Shown here piece by piece: positions 35,083 through 43,501 of a stretch of 52,695 nucleotides of DNA (positions are counted from its first letter, which is position 1; every line of letters starts with the position of its first letter). Source of the stretch: Intestinibacillus massiliensis. GTDB taxonomy: Bacteria; Bacillota; Clostridia; Oscillospirales; Butyricicoccaceae. Below the pieces are notes generated by a model. The model did no database searches. It saw only the letters and a program-made list of their open reading frames with translations, and was not told the DNA's origin. Location: assembly GCA_029267335.1 (NCBI GenBank), contig JAJUJC010000008.1, forward strand, positions 1-52,695. Reading direction: 5' to 3'. The position numbers and the translations under genes were made by a program.

Positions 35083-38010
35083 TTATACTATTTGTTTTGT
35101 CTCTTCCAAGCGTGCTTCAAATTCCTCTACCGGCACGGGACGCGCATAACGATAGCCCTGCGCGATGCGGCAGCCCGCGGCAAGCAGCGCCTGCGACTGT
35201 CCCTCGGTCTCCACGCCTTCGCATACGATCTCGATGCCGAGGTCGGACGCCATACACACGATGCCGCGAATGATCGCAAGTTCGCGTGCACCGCTGAGAC
35301 CGTGCAGCAGGAAGGAGCGGTCGAGTTTGAGCACATCGACCGGCATACGCTGTAACAGGCTGAGCGAGGAGTAGCCCGTACCGAAATCATCGAGGGCGAT
35401 GCGGAAACCGATCTCCTTGAGCCGCTGAAAATAGCCGATCAGCCGCTCCTGATCCTCGAGCGCGACCGTTTCGGTGATCTCGAGTTCAATCAGCGGATAG
35501 GGCACGCGGTAGCGGTCCGCGATCTCGCGCAGACGGTTCGGGGTTTCGTCGTTAGAGAAATGCAGCCGCGAAAAATTGCAGGATACGGGGTGCACCGGCA
35601 TCCCCTCGTCGATCCACCGGCGGATCGTGTAGCAGACCTGCTCGTAAATATAGAGATCGAGCTCGATAATCGAGCGATCCACCTCAAAATACGGCACGAA
35701 CGCACCGGGCGGCAGCAGTCCCCGCTCCGGATCGCACCAACGAACCAATGCTTCGCTGCCCACGATATCCCCCGTGTGCATATCGACCTTCGCCTGATAA
35801 AACGGCACAAACTGGCCGCTTTGCAGCGCGTCCTCCATGCGGTCGGACATGTCGCGGTGCTCCAGTTCTTGCAAACGCATATGCTCGTCATACAGCACTG
35901 TCACGCTGCGATGGGTGTCCTTGGCGCTGCGGCGCGCATAGTTTGCAAAATCGAGCAGCAGAGAAAAATCCTGTCCGACCGGGTCGTTCACAACATACAC
36001 GCCAAAGATGAATACCGCGCGATAATGGGACGATCGCTTACGCAGATAACTGTTGACGCGGGTGTCGATGTGCGCGAGCCGCTCGGAAAGCTGCTCAAAA
36101 TCGGTATAGCGCACGAGCAGAACAAACTGATCGGCAGAAACGCGACCGGCAAGCTCTCCGGAGACCGGACAAAGCTCCTCTCGCAGCTCGTGTGCGAACG
36201 CGCACAGCAGATTATCCCCCTCGCCAAAGCCGAACACGTCGTTGATGGTCTTAAACTGGTTGATATCCGCATAAACGAGCGCATATTGTCCGGGCTTCGC
36301 ATCCGCAAGCGCGCGCTGCGCGCATTCGGTGAAGCCGTTGAGGTTCCAGAGACTAGTCAGGTTATCGCGATACAGCAGCGTCTTGATCTGCCGTTTGGCG
36401 CGTGTTTTAGAGTGCAGCGCATATCCAAGGATGGCGATGATCAGCCCGAGTCCCACGACCACAAACAAAATGATCGCAGGCGCATAGCGATATAGCACCT
36501 CATCAAGCGAAAGATTCCCCGTCTCTACCGTGTTCTTAAGAATCAGGCTGTTCATTTGTTCGCTGGAAACGTACTCCAAGCATTTTTCCAGAATAGAAAA
36601 CAGCAGCGCATTGCGATCGACGTCGACACCCATGCCGATCTCGCCGGCTTCGCTCGTCAGGCGGGACAGGGTGAAGCGCCGGTATCGTGCGCTCGACAGC
36701 AGATAATCCGCCGCGTAGGAATTGACATAGGCACTATCCGCTTTGCCCGTGCGTAGTGCTTCAAAGCATTCCCGATCGGAATGATAATAAGTGATGCGCG
36801 CGGTGCCGCGTTCCGCGATGAGTTGCGGCACGAATGGGTTCTCGTGGGTCACCGCGACTGTGCCGTTATCGCGTCCGCGGTTGGCATAGACCAGAGCCGT
36901 CGGCGCGCTCAGGTAGCCGCGTGTGCTCTCGATGTCGCTGCGCGTATCGCGGCGATAATCGAGGATGCGGCCGCAAATGAGCTGCGCCTGCCCTGCTTGC
37001 AGCAGCCGCTGCGCATCGTCGCCGTTTGCGATCGGCTGATAACGAAAATGCAGACCGGATACCATGGAGATCTGTGTAAACAGATCTGCGATGATGCCGC
37101 GGAATTCGCCGTCCTCGTCACGGTAGGACAGCGGACGCCAGTCCGGATCGTAGAGCGCGGTCAGCGGCTGCGCTTGCGAGATATAGGCAAGCTCCTCCCG
37201 TGTAAAGACCGGACGCTCGTCCGTGCCGACGGAAAAATACTTCTGGTACAGCCGCGCACGCAGACCGGGATCGCTGATCTCCATTTCCTCGAGCGCACGG
37301 TTGAGCGGCATCAGGAGATCCGGACGATGGGGCGAGGCGACGAGATAGACCGGCGACGGCGCAAACCGCGCAACCGTGCGCAGACCGCTCGTGCGTCCGA
37401 GATAGGTTCCCGCGATGCCGTCGATCTTGCCCGCCTTGAGCGCATCGACCATGCCCTCTATGGTTTCGTAGGATAAAATCGTTGCGTGAATGCCGTGCTT
37501 CGCAAAGTACGCGCGAAAATCATCCGCGTCCTTCGCTCGGGTGTTGACACCGACACGCATACCCTCAAACGCCGCAAAATCCTCATATGCAAACCGCGTA
37601 TCACCGCGGCGCACGCTGAGGGTTGAGTACATATCACTCATCGGGATGGTGGGATACAGCATGTCTTTCTCGCGTGCCGTGGTGTGATACACACCGGGCA
37701 CGAGATCAATGTCACCATTTTTGAGCATGTCATAAGCATGATTCCAGCTTCCGCATTCAACGAACTGGTAGTGCCAGCCCGTACGTTTGCTGATTTCATA
37801 CAGATATTCAATGTTAAAGCCGTAGTACTCTCCTCTCGAATCACGCATCATCGCGTCGCCGTTGGCGTAATACCCTATGCGAATCGTGGGTGCGTCATCT
37901 GCGCGCACTGCGGGAAACGGGAGCAAACACAGCAGGAGGAAAAAGCATAGCGCAAAGCGCAGGCGCTGCTGCAAACACCGGCGAAAGGGAATCGTCATAA
38001 ATTCTATCAT
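35083..38010 (-). CDS. Membrane sensor with two SBP domains, degenerate GGDEF and EAL domain
   Basis: 975 aa. A signal/anchor (about 15-37) leads to two periplasmic solute-binding-type (SBP_bac_3) domains (about 40-265 and 275-505), a membrane helix (about 520-545), a GGDEF domain and a C-terminal EAL domain. The GGDEF motif reads VSADQF, so cyclase activity is unlikely. The EAL domain keeps SEALVRW, the Asn in NFSRLHF, Glu in LEITET, DDFGTGYSS, Lys in LKLDRSF and Glu in EGVETEG, so cyclic-di-GMP hydrolysis is likely. Sensing of amino-acid-like ligands is inferred from the SBP class. GGAGGA lies 14 bases before the ATG, longer than usual. It is monocistronic. Confidence 0.88.
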   Translation of the reverse strand: MIEFMTIPFRRCLQQRLRFALCFFLLLCLLPFPAVRADDAPTIRIGYYANGDAMMRDSRGEYYGFNIEYLYEISKRTGWHYQFVECGSWNHAYDMLKNGDIDLVPGVYHTTAREKDMLYPTIPMSDMYSTLSVRRGDTRFAYEDFAAFEGMRVGVNTRAKDADDFRAYFAKHGIHATILSYETIEGMVDALKAGKIDGIAGTYLGRTSGLRTVARFAPSPVYLVASPHRPDLLMPLNRALEEMEISDPGLRARLYQKYFSVGTDERPVFTREELAYISQAQPLTALYDPDWRPLSYRDEDGEFRGIIADLFTQISMVSGLHFRYQPIANGDDAQRLLQAGQAQLICGRILDYRRDTRSDIESTRGYLSAPTALVYANRGRDNGTVAVTHENPFVPQLIAERGTARITYYHSDRECFEALRTGKADSAYVNSYAADYLLSSARYRRFTLSRLTSEAGEIGMGVDVDRNALLFSILEKCLEYVSSEQMNSLILKNTVETGNLSLDEVLYRYAPAIILFVVVGLGLIIAILGYALHSKTRAKRQIKTLLYRDNLTSLWNLNGFTECAQRALADAKPGQYALVYADINQFKTINDVFGFGEGDNLLCAFAHELREELCPVSGELAGRVSADQFVLLVRYTDFEQLSERLAHIDTRVNSYLRKRSSHYRAVFIFGVYVVNDPVGQDFSLLLDFANYARRSAKDTHRSVTVLYDEHMRLQELEHRDMSDRMEDALQSGQFVPFYQAKVDMHTGDIVGSEALVRWCDPERGLLPPGAFVPYFEVDRSIIELDLYIYEQVCYTIRRWIDEGMPVHPVSCNFSRLHFSNDETPNRLREIADRYRVPYPLIELEITETVALEDQERLIGYFQRLKEIGFRIALDDFGTGYSSLSLLQRMPVDVLKLDRSFLLHGLSGARELAIIRGIVCMASDLGIEIVCEGVETEGQSQALLAAGCRIAQGYRYARPVPVEEFEARLEETKQIV

Positions 38011-38069
38011 CCGGCGGCAAGCCGTCCTCCTTGTCGTAAAGCGTCACCACATACGGCGGTCTTTTTTTA

Positions 38070-38098
38070 ATTGTAGCGTAATTTTGTCCGTATGACAA
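38070..38098 (-). promoter_or_regulatory. Promoter of the EAL sensor gene
   Basis: On the minus strand TTGTCA (38098-38093), 17 bases, TACAAT (38075-38070). Confidence 0.72.
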
Positions 38099-38175
38099 GA
38101 TAAAGCGCGAAAAAAAGCAAAACCTCCGCAAGTCGCGCAAGGCAATAACGACCATAAAAGTACGGCGTTTTGACG

Positions 38176-38221
38176 TTAAAAAAACGTCGATCTCGCCCGT
38201 GTAAGGCTTGATCGACGTTTT
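38176..38221 (-). terminator. Terminator of the phospholipase-C-like gene
   Basis: AAACGTCGATC pairs with GATCGACGTTT over a 17-base loop; the minus-strand side ends in seven T. Confidence 0.85.
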
Positions 38222-38237
38222 GCATGCGAAAAAGAAT

Positions 38238-38840
38238 TTATGCCATTGCGGCAACGGGCAGCTCGGTCGCGGGCTGGCTTTCATAGGCGATGTTGATGAT
38301 GGAAAGCACGACCATTGCCGTGATCTGGCAGATATAGACCATATCGTTTGCAATACACGGCGTTTCGCCCTTGTAGCGCGCATGCATTTCCCCGATGCGG
38401 GTGATGAGCGCATCGACCGTGAACGGCGGAATGACCGGCGCAACCCAACGCTCGAACTTGCGCGCGTCGATACGGCGCGAGATACGCAGGCTGGTGCGCT
38501 TTTCGTAGATATAATGCGCGAGCAGACTGCGGTCGTAGATGTCGTCGTTGTGCGGATAGGTGAAAAAGTCCGTGACATAGTGGCAGATCACGCCCAGATC
38601 AACGCTCAGATCGCGTCCGTTGGACGTACCGATCGTGTAGGTCTCGGTGAAGTCGCGGATCATGTCCATGACCTCATCGTACATGATCGAGGGGTTATGC
38701 CGCTTGGTCAGATAGGTGCCCGTCAGGTCGGGTTTGAGGTTTCCGTAGATAAAAGCGGAGTTATCGAATGTCACACCGCAGGTCTCCTCGATATAGGCGA
38801 GCAGGATGCGGGCGACTCTCGTGTGCGAGACAGAATCCAT
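38238..38840 (-). CDS. Zinc-dependent phospholipase C family protein
   Basis: 200 aa, PF00882-like. The likely zinc ligands are seen in SVSHTRVARIL, a central DLGVICHYVTDFFTYPHN with H-x3-D, and nearby Asp residues. There is no signal peptide, so it is probably cytoplasmic, unlike secreted phospholipases C; small clostridial members of this kind have no established substrate. The ATG at 38840 follows GGAGGA. The leader between its promoter and the ribosome site contains a hairpin and a terminator-like hairpin with seven U, suggesting attenuation. Confidence 0.75.
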   Translation of the reverse strand: MDSVSHTRVARILLAYIEETCGVTFDNSAFIYGNLKPDLTGTYLTKRHNPSIMYDEVMDMIRDFTETYTIGTSNGRDLSVDLGVICHYVTDFFTYPHNDDIYDRSLLAHYIYEKRTSLRISRRIDARKFERWVAPVIPPFTVDALITRIGEMHARYKGETPCIANDMVYICQITAMVVLSIINIAYESQPATELPVAAMA

Positions 38841-38852
38841 TCTTGTTCCTCC

Positions 38853-38935
38853 GAAAAAAACGCAGCGCCGCAAGTCGGCGTGCCAGTCGTATCAAAAACG
38901 AGCCTTACGGCGGCGCTCTCTCCATCGCTCGCCGT
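38853..38935 (-). promoter_or_regulatory. Attenuator-like leader of the phospholipase-C-like gene
   Basis: Hairpin 1 (38907-38935) has a nine-pair stem with one bulged A and a loop reading AUGGAGAGAG in RNA sense. Hairpin 2 (38862-38883) is a GC stem with one bulge, followed by G and seven U (38860-38854), directly before the ribosome site (38852-38847). I could not match hairpin 1 to a known riboswitch. Confidence 0.5.
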
Positions 38936-38945
38936 ATACGAAAAT

Positions 38946-38954
38946 ATTATAGCA
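38946..38954 (-). promoter_or_regulatory. Extended -10 promoter of the phospholipase-C-like gene
   Basis: On the minus strand TGCTATAAT, with no good -35. Predicted start near 38939. Confidence 0.55.
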
Positions 38955-39052
38955 CAAATTTTTTTGATGTGCATAGAAATCTGAAAAAAACACCGTTTTG
39001 TCAACAAGATAGTGAAGGATATACAAAAGTGTCCCGCATTTTTGTCCATTTT

Positions 39053-39925
39053 TTATCGGGCACGAAAAGCCTCGCCGCGGAAGCGCACCTCGCCGTCTAG
39101 CGCCTGCCGCAAGCGTGCGCACATCGCGTCGCGGTCGCGGTTGAGCGTGCCCGCCAGATTGACATAGTTCGAGGCGTGGTTGGCACGGAACACACTGCCC
39201 TCCGCGTCGATATTTTCGAGCAGTACGAGCGTTTCGCGCGCGATCTCGACCGGATTCATGAGGTAGAAGCGGCCTTCCTTCCAGTCGCGCATGAGGGGGG
39301 TCTCGAGTTCAAAGAGCAATGTCAGCAGCCCAATGTATTCGGGCTTCATGCGCGAGAGCGCGGCGGCGGTCTCCTTCGCGTGTGTTTCGCTCAGTTCGAG
39401 CGAGCCAAGCCCCGCGATGCAGGTGACGGACAGCTTCATGCCCGCTTCCTTTACCATGAGACCCGCGCGTACGATCTCGTCTGCGGTCTCGCCCTTGTTG
39501 ATGCGGCGCAGCACCTCGTCCGAGCCCGACTCCAAGCCGAGATAGATCATATCGAGCCCAAGCTCGTGAAGCAGGTTGAGCTCTTCCTGCGTTTTGCACA
39601 GGATGGACGCGGGCGAGCCGTAGGAGGTCACGCGCTCGCACTCCGGGAACACCTGCCGGATGTAGCGCAGGATGTCCGCCATGTGCTCAGCGCGGCACAT
39701 GAGCGCGTCGCCGTCCGCGAGAAAAATGCGGTCGACCTGCCGGTACTGGCGGCGCGCCTCGTCGAAGTCCGCCTTGACTTCCTCAAGCGGACGCACACGG
39801 AAGCGCTTTTCCTTATACATGTCGCAGAATGTGCATTTGTTGTGGCTGCATCCGATCGTGACCTGCACGATCAGGCTGTACGCCTCGGAGGGCGGACGAA
39901 AAACACGGCCTTCATATTCAATCAT
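39053..39925 (-). CDS. Radical SAM protein of unknown function
   Basis: 290 aa. The N-terminal cluster motif is CSHNKCTFCDMY (CxxxxCxxC-like: Cys residues spaced 4 and 2 apart), followed by FLADGDALM and GLESGSDEVLRRINKG, as in COG1032-type proteins. No B12-binding or extra cluster domain is visible. The substrate is unknown. It lies directly after the Cys-rich membrane protein gene in the same direction but beyond its terminator. Confidence 0.82.
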   Translation of the reverse strand: MIEYEGRVFRPPSEAYSLIVQVTIGCSHNKCTFCDMYKEKRFRVRPLEEVKADFDEARRQYRQVDRIFLADGDALMCRAEHMADILRYIRQVFPECERVTSYGSPASILCKTQEELNLLHELGLDMIYLGLESGSDEVLRRINKGETADEIVRAGLMVKEAGMKLSVTCIAGLGSLELSETHAKETAAALSRMKPEYIGLLTLLFELETPLMRDWKEGRFYLMNPVEIARETLVLLENIDAEGSVFRANHASNYVNLAGTLNRDRDAMCARLRQALDGEVRFRGEAFRAR

Positions 39926-39943
39926 GGGAATTCTCCTTTTGCT

Positions 39944-39978
39944 GCAAAATAAACGGGTGGAACCGTTGTCCCACCCGT
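39944..39978 (-). terminator. Terminator of the Cys-rich membrane protein gene
   Basis: ACGGGTGG pairs with CCACCCGT; the minus-strand 3' side reads TTTATTTTGC. Confidence 0.78.
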
Positions 39979-39985
39979 CGTGATG

Positions 39986-40333
39986 TCATTCTTCGGTAAA
40001 GGGCTTGTCGTCCTCAGCCGGCTGCTCGGGCTGCGCCGAAGGCGGCTCGGGCTGATCGTCTGCTTCAAAAATATCGAGCTGCTCGCCTGCATGGCAGTCG
40101 CCGCCCTGTGCCGCGCAGTCCTCCATGCAGTCGCACGAAGCGCACGCGGTCTCGTTCTCCGCCATCAGGTCATCGAGTTCGCTCATCGCCTTGATCTCCG
40201 CCTCGTGGTAGACCTGCTCGCGCTGCTTCTGCCGCCAGATCGCGGCAAGCGCCGCACCCGCGCCGATCGCCACACCAGCGAGCGTGAAACCGAGCGCAAA
40301 ATGCGTTTTGGCTTTTTTCACGTTTTTATCCAT
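39986..40333 (-). CDS. Small membrane protein with Cys-rich and acidic tail
   Basis: 115 aa, not recognised. A short basic N-terminus (MDKNVKKAK) precedes one membrane helix (about 12-32, ALGFTLAGVAIGAGAALAAIW). A charged segment follows, then a Cys cluster (CASCDCMEDCAAQGGDC, five Cys in 17 residues, about 63-79) and an acidic, Pro-rich C-terminus. The Cys cluster could bind metal or form disulfides. GAGGTG precedes the ATG, and a near-consensus promoter drives it, so it is probably well expressed. Confidence 0.75.
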   Translation of the reverse strand: MDKNVKKAKTHFALGFTLAGVAIGAGAALAAIWRQKQREQVYHEAEIKAMSELDDLMAENETACASCDCMEDCAAQGGDCHAGEQLDIFEADDQPEPPSAQPEQPAEDDKPFTEE

Positions 40334-40380
40334 TTCTTTCACCTCATTTAGGAAAGTCACGTTCGTTTCTTGTATAAAAC

Positions 40381-40409
40381 ACTCTATCACAGCACACGCG
40401 GGCTGTCAA
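40381..40409 (-). promoter_or_regulatory. Near-consensus promoter of the Cys-rich membrane protein gene
   Basis: On the minus strand TTGACA (40409-40404), exactly 17 bases, TAGAGT (40386-40381). Confidence 0.8.
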
Positions 40410-40451
40410 GAAACGCGGGGGAAAATTCACTTCGGGTTCACGGTTTGGGCA

Positions 40452-41264
40452 TTATTTACCGAGCTCGTATGCGCGCGCGATCGTCTTGTCGCTCGCCTGC
40501 GCGACGATGTCGTACAGCCCGCGTTCCTCAAACACACGCACGCCCTCAATGGTCGTGCCGCCGGGCGAGCACACCGCGCGGATGAGTTCCTCCGGGGTCT
40601 TGCCTGCGCGCAGCACCATTTCCGCGGAGCCTGCGACCGTTTTGCAGATGAGCGGCAGCGCGGCGGCGCGCTCGATGCCGTGCGCCTCGGCAGCGCGCGC
40701 AAAAGCGTCGATGAACTGATACGCGAACGCAGGCAGGCTGCCGTTAAAAGGAATGACCTCGTTGAGCATGTCCTCCCGATCGAACACAACCGCGTCACCC
40801 ATCGACGCGAACAGCGCACGCGTTTCCTCGATCTGTGCCGCACCTGCCGCCGCGTTGCCGACGAGCGCGCTCGCGCCCATCCCGAGCAGCAGCGGCGTGT
40901 TGGGCATCACGCGCACGATGGGACAGTCCGTACCGAGCGCGGCTTCCATTTTGGCAAAGGTCACGCCCGCCGCGATGGAAATGACGAGCGGCTTGCCCTC
41001 GAGCGGCGCGGCGGCGAGCAGCGGCAGCAGCTCGGCAAAGTTCTGGGGCTTGACACCGAAGATGACGCGGTCGCAGTCCGTATACACGCGCGTCATGTCG
41101 TCCGTGACCGCATATCCGAGCGCCGCCTTTTCCGCGCGCTTTTCCGCGGTGCGATTGAAGAGCAGGATGTCGCCGCGTGCAAAAAGCCCCGCGCCGACCG
41201 CGCCCTCCGCAATCGCCATACCCATATTGCCCGCGCCGAGCACGCCCAGCTTGTATTGCTTCAT
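40452..41264 (-). CDS. proC: Pyrroline-5-carboxylate reductase
   Basis: 270 aa enzyme of the last step in proline synthesis. The Rossmann motif is GVLGAGNMGMAIAEG; IFGVKPQ, RVMPNTPLLLG and the C-terminal AVCSPGGTTIEG are diagnostic. AGGGAG lies about ten bases before the ATG. It is divergent from the membrane exporter gene, with both -10 elements in a 110-bp gap. Confidence 0.95.
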   Translation of the reverse strand: MKQYKLGVLGAGNMGMAIAEGAVGAGLFARGDILLFNRTAEKRAEKAALGYAVTDDMTRVYTDCDRVIFGVKPQNFAELLPLLAAAPLEGKPLVISIAAGVTFAKMEAALGTDCPIVRVMPNTPLLLGMGASALVGNAAAGAAQIEETRALFASMGDAVVFDREDMLNEVIPFNGSLPAFAYQFIDAFARAAEAHGIERAAALPLICKTVAGSAEMVLRAGKTPEELIRAVCSPGGTTIEGVRVFEERGLYDIVAQASDKTIARAYELGK

Positions 41265-41300
41265 TGATCGAACACTCCCTTGACCGAAATTCTTTCTTTT

Positions 41301-41309
41301 ATTGTATCA
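41301..41309 (-). promoter_or_regulatory. Extended -10 promoter of proC
   Basis: On the minus strand TGATACAAT. Confidence 0.5.
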
Positions 41310-41324
41310 TGCGCGCGAAAAATA

Positions 41325-41333
41325 TGCTACAAT
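41325..41333 (+). promoter_or_regulatory. Extended -10 promoter of the exporter-like gene
   Basis: TGCTACAAT, 40 bases before the start codon. Confidence 0.5.
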
Positions 41334-41373
41334 TACTGGCATGAATCCCACTGTGCGTTTTTCGGAGGAAGCC

Positions 41374-42288
41374 ATGAATCGTTATCATATCGGTCTGCGC
41401 ACCGTCAAGACCGGGCTCGCCGTCGCGCTTGCGCTGCTCTTTGCGGGCATGCGCGACAGCCCTGCCCCCATTTTTGCCGCCATCGGCGCGATTGTCGCGA
41501 TGAGCCGCGCTTGGCAGGACGCGGTGCGCGCGTGCCTGACCCAGCTTGCGGGCATCACCTGCGGCGTGCTTATCGGGTGGATGTTCCAATATCTCACGCC
41601 GGGTTACTTCGTTTGGGAAGTCGGCGTGGGCATCGTGCTCGTCATTCTCGCATGCAACCTGCTGCGGCTCGAGTTCGCGGTGCCGCTGTCGTGCATCGTG
41701 TTCGTGTCCGTGTGCCTGCTCGACTCGTCCAAGGACTTTGTGCTCTACGGCGTAAACCGCCTGCTTGATACCTCGATCGGCCTCGTGACCGCGCTCGCGA
41801 TCAACCTCGCGATCAAGCCCTATAACAACCGCAACAAGATCGCGGGTATGATCGAGCGCACACAGCGCCGCTTTCCCGCGTATCTCGAGGAACGCGTGCT
41901 GCACTGCCGCTATCCCGACCTGACCGAGCTGCACCGCACGCTGCGCACGCTCGACGATGAGCTTGCGATCTTTGCGCAGCAGCCTGTGCTCGGACTGCGC
42001 CATCGCACCGCGCGCCGAATCGAGCAGGAGCGCGAAGCCGCTTACCTGCTTGGCTGTGCACAACTGCTCACCAAAATGGCGGAGGAGCTGACCTCACTGT
42101 GCACGATGGACGCATGTCCCGCGCCGTCTGCGGAAATGTGTGCGCGGCTCGCTGCCCTCGGGCTGACGGTGGAGTCTAGCGGTGCACCCGACGGCAGCAC
42201 GCCGGAGGATCGCATCGTGCAGACCTATCATTTGACCAATCTGCTCGACGCGAACGACTTTTTAAACGAGCTGCGCGCCGTGCGCTGA
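41374..42288 (+). CDS. Aromatic acid exporter (ArAE/FUSC)-like membrane protein
   Basis: 304 aa. The N-terminal 150 residues hold four to five membrane helices with the ArAE_1 (DUF939) plan: GLRTVKTGLAVALALLF, a conserved GIVAMSRAW-like turn (here GAIVAMSRAWQDAV) and a helix ending NLAIKPYNNR. The rest is a soluble helical domain. Firmicute members such as YgaE- and YqjA-like proteins are of unknown substrate. The ATG at 41374 directly follows GGAGGAAGCC. Confidence 0.78.
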   Translation: MNRYHIGLRTVKTGLAVALALLFAGMRDSPAPIFAAIGAIVAMSRAWQDAVRACLTQLAGITCGVLIGWMFQYLTPGYFVWEVGVGIVLVILACNLLRLEFAVPLSCIVFVSVCLLDSSKDFVLYGVNRLLDTSIGLVTALAINLAIKPYNNRNKIAGMIERTQRRFPAYLEERVLHCRYPDLTELHRTLRTLDDELAIFAQQPVLGLRHRTARRIEQEREAAYLLGCAQLLTKMAEELTSLCTMDACPAPSAEMCARLAALGLTVESSGAPDGSTPEDRIVQTYHLTNLLDANDFLNELRAVR

Positions 42289-42306
42289 AAAAATTACAGC
42301 AAACTG

Positions 42307-42334
42307 GGAACCTTTTGGAAAGACCGCCGTCTAA
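42307..42334 (+). promoter_or_regulatory. ECF-sigma-type promoter
   Basis: GGAACC (42307-42312), a 15-base spacer and CGTCTAA (42328-42334) match the GGAAC / CGTCTAA architecture of many ECF-sigma promoters. There is no sigma-A-like -10 nearby. No ECF sigma gene is in the window. Confidence 0.65.
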
Positions 42335-42391
42335 TCAGACAAACACCCACAAAAATAACACAGACGGACGACCGAAAGGAGAATCTCAGTG

Positions 42392-43429
42392 ATGAATATG
42401 AAGAGAACAATGGCGGCGGTACTTAGCGCTGCAATGGTATTGACGGCAGGTGCGGCGGCGCTCGCAGCAGACAACACCACGGCAAATACGCCCGCTGCAC
42501 AGCAGACCGTTGCGGTGGACCCCGCGCAGACCGCGCCCTATCGTCTGGGCGCACAGGCGACCGTGACCGCGCTCGACCTGACCGGCGAGCATCCGTCCAT
42601 CACGATCGAAACGACCGACAAGCAGATCCTGCAGCTCAATGTGAGCGCGGAGACCGTGGTGCTCGACACCAAGACTGGCATTGCCGCTTCGCTGAGCGAG
42701 GTCAAGAAGGGCGACCAAATCTACGCTTATTACAGCCCCGCGATGACGCGCAGCATCCCCGCACAGACCGCATGTGAAGCGATCGTCATCAATCTGGAGA
42801 AGGATCACTCCGCCGCGAAGCTGCTGACCGCGGAATCGGTCACGCAGAACGTCGACGGCAGCGTGACCGTACTCGCGGAAAACGGCACGCTGCTGCTGAC
42901 CGTCCCCGCGGACGCCGCAGTCGCACCGTATCGCACGAAAAATGTCGTCAAGAACACCGACATCCGCATGGGCACCCGCTTCTTTGCGTGGTATGACGTT
43001 GTCGCGCTGTCCATGCCGGGTCAGGCATCGACCGCAAAGGCAGTCATCCTGCCGCAGCAGGAGACCGAGGACACCATCACGATCGTCCATGAGGGCGACA
43101 TCGCGATCGGTGAGGCAAAGCTGGAGCATGGCGTCGTCATGGTGCCGCTGCGCAAGACGGCGGAAGCGCTCGGCTTCCAGGTGACCTGGAACGGCAAGGA
43201 AAACAGCGTGCATCTGACGAACGGCACGGTGCAGACCTCGATCACGATGGGACAGGACAGCTACTATATGGCCACCGCGATCCGCGGTGCGGTCGGTATG
43301 AGCGCGCCCTCTCCGCTCGGCGCGGCGGCGTATGAGAAGAACGGCACGAGCTGGGCACCCGCCGAGCTGTTCAATCTGCTGCTCGAGGGCAAGCCCGTCA
43401 CCCTCAAGGGCAACACCCTGTATCTGTAA
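42392..43429 (+). CDS. Secreted copper-amine-oxidase-N-domain-like protein
   Basis: 345 aa. Signal peptide about 1-26 (MVLTAGAAALA-A). The middle has beta-rich repeats (VTALDLTGEHPSITIETTD; VTVLAENGTLLLTVP). The C-terminal 110 residues resemble the copper amine oxidase N-terminal-like domain of Gram-positive surface proteins (MVPLRKTAEALGFQVTWNG). Despite its name that domain is non-catalytic and found in secreted wall proteins. ATG 42392 is used; GTG at 42389 is equally placed after AAAGGAG. The ECF-type promoter points to envelope-stress expression. Confidence 0.8.
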   Translation: MNMKRTMAAVLSAAMVLTAGAAALAADNTTANTPAAQQTVAVDPAQTAPYRLGAQATVTALDLTGEHPSITIETTDKQILQLNVSAETVVLDTKTGIAASLSEVKKGDQIYAYYSPAMTRSIPAQTACEAIVINLEKDHSAAKLLTAESVTQNVDGSVTVLAENGTLLLTVPADAAVAPYRTKNVVKNTDIRMGTRFFAWYDVVALSMPGQASTAKAVILPQQETEDTITIVHEGDIAIGEAKLEHGVVMVPLRKTAEALGFQVTWNGKENSVHLTNGTVQTSITMGQDSYYMATAIRGAVGMSAPSPLGAAAYEKNGTSWAPAELFNLLLEGKPVTLKGNTLYL

Positions 43430-43450
43430 GTTTCCCGTTTTTCCCCAATG

Positions 43451-43490
43451 CAAAACCCCGATCTGCTTTTCGGCAGGTCGGGGTTTTTTG
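43451..43490. terminator. Bidirectional terminator between the secreted protein and VOC genes
   Basis: AAAACCCCGATCTGC and its near-complement form a stem (one G-T pair) with T-runs on both strands. Confidence 0.88.
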
Positions 43491-43501
43491 CATGCGCGGC
43501 T

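Noticed and set aside
38900-38940. Fluoride riboswitch upstream of the phospholipase-C-like gene
   Set aside because: GCGATGG looked suggestive, but the second half of the fluoride consensus and its spacing are missing.
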